Below, piece by piece: positions 51,703 through 57,892 of a stretch of DNA of 64,000 nt (the stretch's first letter is position 1; every line of letters starts with the position of its first letter). A program made the position numbers and the translations under genes. The notes below the pieces were generated by a model that searched no databases, was not told the DNA's origin, and saw nothing but the letters and a program-made list of their open reading frames with translations. The stretch is from Sandaracinaceae bacterium. Its GTDB lineage: Bacteria > Myxococcota_A > Polyangia > Polyangiales > Sandaracinaceae. The stretch spans positions 102,853 to 166,852 of the forward strand of contig JAHBWG010000007.1 in the NCBI GenBank assembly GCA_019637095.1, written 5' to 3'.

Positions 51703-51906
51703 GTTCTTCACCCTCGGCTTCCCCGAGAACCGCTTCCGCTTCCGCCGCCCGATCTTCGCGCCGCTGCGGGCAGCAGCCCGAGCCCGAGATCTACCGCCGC
51801 CTGCTCGGGCTCGGCGCCCTGCCCGAGCGCTTCCCCCTGCTCGAGGCCGCCGCGCGCGCACCACAAGGTCCCGCGCGCCTCGCCGCGGCGCCGAAGGCGC
51901 GCCCGT
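51703..51906 (+). pseudogene. Degraded duplicate fragment of the molybdopterin oxidoreductase gene
   Basis: The bases from ttcttcaccctcggcttcc to ccgaaggcgcgcccg match 50387-50614 of the intact gene with substitutions and several small deletions. Recognisable peptides include PEPEIYRRLL, GALPERFPLLEAAARA and KARP. There is no start, cofactor domain or intact frame. It marks the junction between the oxidoreductase and the lower-GC island and is probably what remains of a second copy. The rest of the 51629-52021 gap holds nothing I recognise. Confidence 0.85.
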
Positions 51907-52021
51907 AGCGAGCCCTCCGCACGCCTGCCGGGACGACGCGGACCACGACAGTCCGGCGGCCCTCGTCGGTACCGTTCTGCCACATCGATGGGCCGACCCG
52001 TTCGCGTTTGCCAGTGACGAT

Positions 52022-52795
52022 ATGCAGAGATACCCTGGCCTCGTGCCTACGGTGATTCAGGACGGTTGGGTCCAACCACACGTCGTCGAGCGCAGCTTCG
52101 CTGCCCGGATGCGGCGCTCGCCTGGGCATCCCGGAGATCTGTTGGTCCCCGTCGTCTTTCCAGACTACCAAGTGCGCCTCGTGGGAGGTGACCGGGACGG
52201 GCTTCGACTCGGCCTCGGCCACGCAGGAATAGTCCTCATCGACGGCGAGACTCGACGGGCGGACTACTACGAATGGGGCCGGTACGACGTCGCACGGGAT
52301 ATGGGCGAGGTGCGACGGAGTGTCGGACAGCGCGTCGAGCTACGAGAGCTGGCCCGCATTCGCGAGCGCGACGTGACCCGGCTATTGAGCTGGGTTTCGC
52401 GGACGCACGGGCGCTCCGGACGAGTCCAAGGGCTGCTCGTACCTTCGGACCGACAGGGGTTCGAGCGCGGGCGAGAGCTCGCCGAGCGCCGCATGCGCAC
52501 GTTCCGTCCCGGTACCAGCCCGCCGGGGGTCGCCTGCGCCTCGCCGGGCATCTGTCTCCAGAGCCCCTTTGTAGGTGAGGACGAACGCATCTACACGATC
52601 GGCGGCAATAGCTGCGTGACCTTTGCGGGACGAGTCACCGAGGTCGCCGCGGGTTTACCGACCTCTGACCGTGACGACTGGCGCCGTGGGACGACCACGT
52701 GGCCCGCTACCTATGCTCGTCACATGGTGCAAGCGTTCGGAGTGACTCGGGTCGACCTGGACTCGCGCGGAGAAGTGACGGTCGATCCGGAGTGA
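52022..52795 (+). CDS. Candidate T6SS effector, permuted papain-like (LRAT/NlpC-P60 circular permutation)
   Basis: This is a 257-residue protein without signal peptide and with lower GC than the flanks. His67 in LGLGHAGIVLIDGETRRADY begins a beta hairpin followed by YYEWGRYD, and Cys198 in IGGNSCVTFAGRV comes late. The His-before-Cys order with an NxCxxFA-type helix is that of permuted papain-fold proteins, which include peptidoglycan amidases and acyltransferases. The stop overlaps the start of the next gene, which has a membrane segment and several Cys and could be its immunity partner. The location between two VgrG operons supports an effector role. Family and function are inferred from motifs only. 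Confidence 0.6.
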   Translation: MQRYPGLVPTVIQDGWVQPHVVERSFAARMRRSPGHPGDLLVPVVFPDYQVRLVGGDRDGLRLGLGHAGIVLIDGETRRADYYEWGRYDVARDMGEVRRSVGQRVELRELARIRERDVTRLLSWVSRTHGRSGRVQGLLVPSDRQGFERGRELAERRMRTFRPGTSPPGVACASPGICLQSPFVGEDERIYTIGGNSCVTFAGRVTEVAAGLPTSDRDDWRRGTTTWPATYARHMVQAFGVTRVDLDSRGEVTVDPE

Positions 52796-53349
52796 TACCG
52801 CGCGACCAGATGCCAGCACGGCGAGTGGTCACGGCGCGCTGGTTCAGATGGGGCGCTCAGCTCCTGCCGGCGGCCTGTCTCTTCGGAGCCTTGATCACTC
52901 TTGCGCCGATAACCTGTCGTCCAGTCGACTGCCGCGATGCGGAGCTCGAGACTCGCCGCCCGACGCCTGGTTCCGTCTGGGTGGGCGGGGCGGACGGAGA
53001 GTACTTCGATTGTCAGAGAGGCGGCGATGAGACCTGCCCCTATCGGTGCCGGATGTCCTTCTTCGGAGACGACCCAGGTCCGGTCGAGTGTTTCCGGTGC
53101 GCCGATCGGATGTGTGATGGTGTCGACCTGCACGACTGCCGCGCGTACCGGGGTCGTTCGTCGGCCGGTGGCGTCTGTTTCACGAACGGCGCATGCTTGG
53201 TTCCTGTCACGCACCACGCTAGTACCCCCGGCCCAAGGTTCGATCCGGGTTTCGTGAATATCTCGGCCGCGTGCTCGATCGGATCGTCGTGGCACGTGGC
53301 CCCGCGCCCGAGCCGCTGCGCATGTCGCGGCGGATGTATCGCGAGTTGA
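52792..53349 (+). CDS. Candidate immunity protein, 3' end altered by IS insertion
   Basis: This is a 185-residue product, starting with GTG inside the stop of the putative effector (GTGA). An N-terminal hydrophobic segment (WGAQLLPAACLFGALITLAP) acts as signal or anchor and is followed by a Cys-rich periplasmic-type domain (FDCQRGGDETCPYRCRM, CFRCADRMCDG). The IS element entered at the TA at 53220. If the element and one TA copy are removed, the frame continues ASSVDAGWDS-stop at 54755-54757, giving about 152 residues. Today the last roughly 42 residues are encoded by the IS. Only about nine native residues were lost, so function may be kept. No family is recognised. Confidence 0.65.
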   Translation: MIPRDQMPARRVVTARWFRWGAQLLPAACLFGALITLAPITCRPVDCRDAELETRRPTPGSVWVGGADGEYFDCQRGGDETCPYRCRMSFFGDDPGPVECFRCADRMCDGVDLHDCRAYRGRSSAGGVCFTNGACLVPVTHHASTPGPRFDPGFVNISAACSIGSSWHVAPRPSRCACRGGCIAS

Positions 53350-54392
53350 AGAAGCTCGTGCGGCGTCATCGTGCGCCGGCCGCGGTGGTCCAGAGAGCTC
53401 GGGCGTTGCTGCTGGCGCGGTCGGGTCATGGGACCGTGGAGATCGCGCGCCGCCTCGGGTGCTCGAGCCGGAACGTGCGGAAGTGGAAGGCGCGCTTCCG
53501 CGCGAGCCCGACGCTCGCAGCCCTCGATGACGCACCGCGGTGCGGTCGGCCGGCGTCCGTGCCGAGGTGGGTCCGGTGCACGCTCGTGCAGCTCGCCTGC
53601 GACCGTCCGGAGGGGATTTTCACGCCGTTCCGCGAGGTCTGGACTCGGCAGTCGCTCGCCGACGAGCTCGCGCGCGTGACCGGCCACCGGCTCAGCGTCA
53701 GCGAGGTCGGGCGCATCCTGCGCAACGCCGAGCTTCGACCCCACCGCTTGCGGCAGTGGTTGCACAGCCCCGACCCGGACTTCGAGGCCAAGGCGAAGCG
53801 GGTGTGCGAGCTGTACCTGAACCCTCCGCCGGGCGCCGTCGTCCTCTGCATCGACGAGAAGCCGATGCAGGTGCTCGAGCGCATCCACCCCACCCATGTC
53901 GACCCGCTGACCGGCCGGGTCCGTTTCGAGTTCGAGTACAAGCGGCACGGTGTGCAGCACCTGCTCGCGGCCTTCGACATCCGCACGGGGCGCGTGGTGG
54001 CGCGCATCGTGGCCAAGCGCACCGCCGAGGCGACGGTGTCGTTCATGAACGAGGTCGCACGTCGCTACCGCGGGCGCGAGGTCTACGTCGTCTGGGACAA
54101 CCTCAACACGCACTGCGACGGCAAGACCGTGCAGCGGTGGCAGGACTTCAACGAGCGCCACGGCGGGCGGTTCCACTTCGTGTACACGCCCAAGCACGCG
54201 TCGTGGATGAACCAGGTCGAGATCTGGTTCTCCATCCTGCACCGCAGAGTGCTCCAGCACGGCGACTTCGCGACGAAGCAGCGCCAGCGCCTGCAGGTCG
54301 AAGCCTTCGTCCGGCACTGGAACCGTGTCGAGCGACACCCGTTCCGATGGACGTGGAGAGTCCCCGAGCGGCAAGATCGGCGCGCCGCCTGA
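53271..54392 (+). CDS. IS630-family DDE transposase
   Basis: This is a 373-residue transposase. The N-terminal helix-turn-helix (GTVEIARRLGCSSRNVRKW) binds the terminal repeats. The catalytic core has the first Asp in VLCIDEKPMQ, the second in VVWDNLNTH and the terminal Glu in SWMNQVEIWFS, the order and spacing of IS630/DDE_3 enzymes. GTG at 53271 gives the full N-terminus; ATG at 53322 is an alternative. The frame is intact. It lies inside the element 53222-54726. Confidence 0.92.
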   Translation: MLDRIVVARGPAPEPLRMSRRMYRELKKLVRRHRAPAAVVQRARALLLARSGHGTVEIARRLGCSSRNVRKWKARFRASPTLAALDDAPRCGRPASVPRWVRCTLVQLACDRPEGIFTPFREVWTRQSLADELARVTGHRLSVSEVGRILRNAELRPHRLRQWLHSPDPDFEAKAKRVCELYLNPPPGAVVLCIDEKPMQVLERIHPTHVDPLTGRVRFEFEYKRHGVQHLLAAFDIRTGRVVARIVAKRTAEATVSFMNEVARRYRGREVYVVWDNLNTHCDGKTVQRWQDFNERHGGRFHFVYTPKHASWMNQVEIWFSILHRRVLQHGDFATKQRQRLQVEAFVRHWNRVERHPFRWTWRVPERQDRRAA

Positions 54393-54399
54393 GCGCGCC

Positions 54400-54714
54400 A
54401 TGCCCAAACAGCACGCCGAAACCTGGGACGTCTCCGCCGTCGAGAAGCGCCTCCACGACCGCGGCCTGACGCACCTGCGCGTCCGCAAGCACGGCGCCGC
54501 GGTCATCGTCGAGTCGGGCCCCGCCGACAACCCCTGGAAGCACTTCCGGCTACGCCGCGACACCGTCCACCTCTGGTGGCTCGACATGGCCAGCCGAGGC
54601 TCGCGGTGGGACCGGACGCCGTTCCGCGACCTGCGCGACAACCTCATCGACATGGTCATCGAGCAATTCCCGTGGACGCTCACCGACGTCCTCGGAAACC
54701 CGGAACGGACTTAG
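54400..54714 (+). CDS. IS passenger protein of unknown function
   Basis: This is a 104-residue protein encoded within the IS, eight bases after the transposase stop. It is basic and aromatic-rich with a WKHFRLRRDTVHLWWLDMAS segment and a RTPFRDLRDNLIDMVIEQFP helix. I recognise no family. The position before the right terminal repeat and an intact frame suggest that it moves with the element and may help or regulate transposition. A chance frame is less likely, since its codon pattern fits the neighbours. Confidence 0.6.
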   Translation: MPKQHAETWDVSAVEKRLHDRGLTHLRVRKHGAAVIVESGPADNPWKHFRLRRDTVHLWWLDMASRGSRWDRTPFRDLRDNLIDMVIEQFPWTLTDVLGNPERT

Positions 54715-54814
54715 GATCGGGGGTACTAGCTCGGTCGACGCGGGTTGGGACTCCTGAGGTCCAGCCTGCGAAGGCCGGAATCCAGACCTCCTGACCCCTG
54801 GTCTGCGATGTCCG

Positions 54815-55406
54815 TCATCGGGCCGGTAGCCCCAGCGTGCGGTAGCTCGACCACAGCTCGCCGAGCTGCCGCGTCGAAGGCCGCAGCGGTGCCACCGCGT
54901 TCGCGAGCGCCTCGCAGTCGAGCTCCATCGCGAGCAGCCTGCGCGCACCCCGGGCAGCGGGCCGTCTCGTCTTGCGCCCCCCACCGAGGAGTCGCCCCGA
55001 TTCCTACGGAGTTTTCACTGGTTGCGACCGTCTCTCGTCTTTCGCCACCTCCAGGAGGACTCGCCCAAGAAGCCCAATGAAATCCGCCCCTTGGGCCCCG
55101 AGCTCGTCCTGCGCCACGTCCCAGGGGAGCCGGTCCAGCGGCCGCGGCATCCGAGGCGGCCGGGCCGGCGCGGACCCGCTCGGCGGGCTCGGGCTCGGCT
55201 CGACAGGCGGACTCGCTCCCGATCGCTCCTGCAGCCGTCGCGCGACGAAGTAGTCCGGATTGGCCGCCCGCCACGCGGCCTGTGTCTTCGAGCGCCGCTT
55301 CACCTGACACGCCAGGGACCTGCACGCGCGCTGCCGAGCCCCCCACCCGCGGGTCGGGAAAGCACCAACGGCCACAGATGCAGCAGGGGCGCTTCGCGGA
55401 CGGCAT
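54815..55406 (-). pseudogene. Broken Zn-finger-like gene, remnant of another mobile element
   Basis: From an ATG at 55406 the minus strand reads MPSAKRPCCICGRWCFPDP and then needs a frameshift at about 55340 to continue RQRACRSLACQVKRRSKTQ, WRAANPDYFVARRLQERSG and LDRLPWDVAQDELGAQGAD to a TAG at 55004. The same frame then continues to a second stop at 54815 with MELDCEALANAVAPLRPST and LGELWSSYRTLGLPAR. The CxxC...CxxxxC pattern followed by a basic NPDY helix is one I associate with small accessory genes near transposases. With a frameshift and a premature stop it is probably dead. Confidence 0.6.
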
Positions 55407-55680
55407 CCCGTACCATCCGCCGACTCGCGATCGAGCGGGGCACCCCGCCCGACACCCGCCGCCCCGACCGACGATCTCCCTCGCTCCCCCGCTCCGCGTC
55501 CTGGCCCACCGGCGCATCCCCCTGCGTCGCGGCGCGGCGATCGCCCTGCTTCGCGGGCGCAACAGGTTCCTCCTGGCCGCGCCCGGCGAGCGTCCAGCAA
55601 AGCACTACGAACGTCACCCGTCGAGGAAACCGCACGCCCAGGATGCCCGATGATGGTCTCGGTCGGCGGCGAACCGCCGC
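55407..55680. other. Gap without recognisable gene
   Basis: Several GC-driven open frames cross this stretch on both strands, but none has a signal peptide, family motif or plausible start. It lies between the broken Zn-finger-like gene and the promoter of the metzincin-like module and is best read as decayed mobile-element DNA. Confidence 0.4.
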
Positions 55681-55709
55681 TTGTCGCTCGATCTAGCAAA
55701 GAGTATACG
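55681..55709 (+). promoter_or_regulatory. Sigma70-like promoter of the effector/immunity/vgrG module
   Basis: TTGTCG (55681-55686) and TATACG (55704-55709) are separated by exactly 17 bases in a distinctly AT-rich stretch. Initiation about seven bases later falls just before the GTG at 55720. It is the best promoter in the right half of the window and could drive genes from 55720 through the RHS gene. Confidence 0.55.
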
Positions 55710-55719
55710 GACTAAGACT

Positions 55720-56094
55720 GTGCCACAGCAACTCGCGCCAAATCTCCGAATCGACGAGCGGCGCACCCCCACGAGCGACCCGATCTTCACTCCGACAGGG
55801 TGGGTCGACGCGATCCGTTCCGTCTATCGCGAGATCGCGTCGAACCCGGTCGGCGCAGCCGTCGCGGCGTCCCTGGCACAAAACACGGTCATCTACCCCT
55901 GGCCGAACGCCAACAACGAGAACGCGACCGCCGGTCCTCGCAGGGGCTGGGAGGGCCAGCGACACGCCACCCTGCGCGGCGAGCGGGTCCGATACTGCGG
56001 CGATTCTCCACGGACTCGGGTCGACGAGACCGGCCGCGTCGTCCCCGGGTTGCGTCCCGGGACGGGACGGGGCGCAACCGTGGACGGGGCGTGA
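55720..56094 (+). CDS. Small protein of unknown function upstream of metzincin-like effector
   Basis: This is a 124-residue protein beginning VPQQLAPNLRIDERRTP. A TTG at 55681 in the same frame is rejected because it lies in the -35 element. There is no signal peptide. A segment AIRSVYREIASNPVGAAVAA with QNTVIYPWPNANNENATA and a terminal Gly-rich GLRPGTGRG are visible. I recognise no family; the pattern slightly recalls the N-terminal half of M91-type effector peptidases, but that is weak. It ends one base before the next start, so both proteins may be parts of one effector. Confidence 0.5.
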   Translation: MPQQLAPNLRIDERRTPTSDPIFTPTGWVDAIRSVYREIASNPVGAAVAASLAQNTVIYPWPNANNENATAGPRRGWEGQRHATLRGERVRYCGDSPRTRVDETGRVVPGLRPGTGRGATVDGA

Positions 56095-56095
56095 C

Positions 56096-56836
56096 ATGAG
56101 TGTCCACTGGCACGTCGACGACCAATGCGTCCCCATGAGATTCGAGGCGCGCGTCACGCTTCTCGTGTTCGAGCGCACGGTCATGCCCATCCCCAACCTC
56201 CACCGCATTCTACGGCGCCAGTTCGCGTGGTGGAATCGCAGGGTCGAGCGTGCTGCGGTGCACGGCCGACCGCTTGAGATGCGCTTCCGTCTGAGAGCAC
56301 TTCGGCCGACACCGTCGGAAGAACGGACACCTGGGATCGACCGGGCGTTGCTGGGTGGAGGAGACAATAACGCTGCCGAGTTCCGCCGCGCCCTGGAGCG
56401 TCACAGCAGGTATGAGGGCGGGTTCGGCGCGATTCTCGTCGGCTCGCAAGGAATGGGCTTCGGTCGCTCCGAAGCGACCGGCAACGTTGCCCATTACACC
56501 ATCAGCTCAACGTATGCAGATGACAGGGGAGGCGTACACCTGGCGCACGAACTGGGTCACATTCTCGGCCTGAATGACGAGTACGAGAGCGTGCAAAGAA
56601 CTGTCCCGCTCCGCCGGGGAGGTGAGTACCAGTCATACAGCAGGCCCGGCATGGAGAGGAACATTATGGGGGATATCATCCGAGATCCGGCGTACGGCCG
56701 GCCTTGGCTGGCCGGGAGTCAGGTGAGTGAGATGGCCGACTGGGCGCTCCTCGCCGCTGGGCCAAGCGGCCGGGCCCAGGCGCACGGTGTCTCCTACTTT
56801 GCGACGCGCGGGGGGTGGAAGTGGCATCGGCGATAA
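56096..56836 (+). CDS. Candidate T6SS effector, metzincin-like zinc metallopeptidase
   Basis: This is a 246-residue protein without signal peptide. HELGHILGLND at 151-161 is a HExxHxxGxxD zinc motif, with Asp as possible third ligand as in snapalysin-type metzincins, and NIMGD about 40 residues later fits the Met-turn that defines metzincins. The N-terminal 100 residues are basic and aromatic-rich. The gene has clearly lower GC than the genomic average. It lies between a small protein and a signal-peptide protein that overlaps its end by 22 bases, followed by vgrG: the usual order of effector, immunity and spike genes. The target in prey or competitor cells is unknown. Confidence 0.72.
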   Translation: MSVHWHVDDQCVPMRFEARVTLLVFERTVMPIPNLHRILRRQFAWWNRRVERAAVHGRPLEMRFRLRALRPTPSEERTPGIDRALLGGGDNNAAEFRRALERHSRYEGGFGAILVGSQGMGFGRSEATGNVAHYTISSTYADDRGGVHLAHELGHILGLNDEYESVQRTVPLRRGGEYQSYSRPGMERNIMGDIIRDPAYGRPWLAGSQVSEMADWALLAAGPSGRAQAHGVSYFATRGGWKWHRR

Positions 56837-57867
56837 TCCCGGCGATACTCGTCGCGTCGGCGCTGACGGTAACCGCTCCCGCGCGCGCGGAACCCAAGGC
56901 GGTCAGCGACCGGTGGGCGATGGAGCTACCGGAGGGTGGTGACTGCCACTGGCCTTACATCGCCGACAGCGGGCTCGTGTTCGGTACCGGCGGTGCTCCC
57001 CTCTTCGAGCTCGCCGAGACGGGGAGCGCCGGGCCCATCGCCGTCGATCCGCCGCCCGAGCCCGTCGCTCCTTACGCGCCGTGCTTACCCCAGCGGGACG
57101 AGCGAGCTCCGCGGGTGTGGTGGCTCGCCTGCGCGCGAGCACGAGGCCTCCACGCCTTCGTGGCCCACGATGACGGGCTCTATCTTCACGTCATGGCACG
57201 GCGGGATACCGCAGGGGCCCGCGAGATGGTGCGGTCGCTGCGTCCACGGCCGACCCATCCTCCTGAAACGGCGACAACGACCCTGGGCGTCCGACCCTGG
57301 CTCGTGCTTCACCCCGAGCCAGATCGGCCGTTGGCGCGAGTCTCGGCCCTTCGGTCGCTCGACGCCGTCGATACGGTGACGGAGTTGGCAGCCCCCGGCG
57401 CACAGCGCCTCACGGTGACCCACGTTTACCTTCATACGGAGTGGCGTACAAGGCGGAAGGGGACTTACTGGCGCAAGGTGCAGGTCCTCGGGAGGCCGGT
57501 CCTCGCGCTCCGAGTCGGTGAGGAGACTGTCGTGCTCGCGTTCGGAGGTCCCGCCGTGGAGCGCAGCCTCCTCTTCATCTGGGGTCGCACCCCCGATGAT
57601 CTCGAGCGCGGTGTTCGCTTGATCGAGGGTGCTACGGCGGACTCGAGCCCGTCCTTCGTAGGCAGCATGGGCGACCCAGCGTACCGGCGAAGGCCCAAGG
57701 CCGCCGGCGGAGCGGACGCCGATTTCGCGTTCGCTACGGCCCTGTGGCTGTGTGCAGCGTCTTGCATGACTCTGTCGGGCGGCGTCGTGGTCTGGCGACG
57801 CCTCGGCTCTCATCGACAAGCGGGTAGCGGCCGGCGCGCCGCACGTGCCTCGCGCACTCTCCCTTGA
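56815..57867 (+). CDS. Candidate periplasmic immunity protein of the metzincin-like effector
   Basis: This is a 350-residue protein with N-terminal signal (VEVASAIIPAILVASALTVTAP) and one C-terminal transmembrane helix (FATALWLCAASCMTLSGGVVVW) followed by a basic tail. It is therefore held in the periplasm. The central domain is beta-rich with four Cys near the front. It starts by GTG inside the metallopeptidase gene, so the two are translated together. This topology and coupling fit an inhibitor that guards the producer from a periplasmic effector. No family is recognised. Confidence 0.62.
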   Translation: MEVASAIIPAILVASALTVTAPARAEPKAVSDRWAMELPEGGDCHWPYIADSGLVFGTGGAPLFELAETGSAGPIAVDPPPEPVAPYAPCLPQRDERAPRVWWLACARARGLHAFVAHDDGLYLHVMARRDTAGAREMVRSLRPRPTHPPETATTTLGVRPWLVLHPEPDRPLARVSALRSLDAVDTVTELAAPGAQRLTVTHVYLHTEWRTRRKGTYWRKVQVLGRPVLALRVGEETVVLAFGGPAVERSLLFIWGRTPDDLERGVRLIEGATADSSPSFVGSMGDPAYRRRPKAAGGADADFAFATALWLCAASCMTLSGGVVVWRRLGSHRQAGSGRRAARASRTLP

Positions 57868-57892
57868 ACCTCGGACACGATAGCGAGAAGCC

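Larger units (their letters stand above)
53222..54726 (+). mobile_element. IS630-family insertion sequence, complete
   Basis: The element is 1,505 bases long, bounded by perfect 9-base terminal inverted repeats GTACCCCCG / CGGGGGTAC and flanked on both sides by TA (53220-53221 and 54727-54728), the target duplicated by IS630/Tc1-mariner elements. It holds a DDE transposase and a small passenger gene. The flanks outside the TA are GC on both sides, so the empty site was GCTAGC. Nothing looks decayed, so the insertion is probably recent. Confidence 0.92.

Noticed and set aside
54758..54800. REP-like sequence containing cgaaggccggaatccag
   Set aside because: It resembles REP elements of other bacteria, but I found no second copy or good stem in the window, so it is not listed as a repeat.
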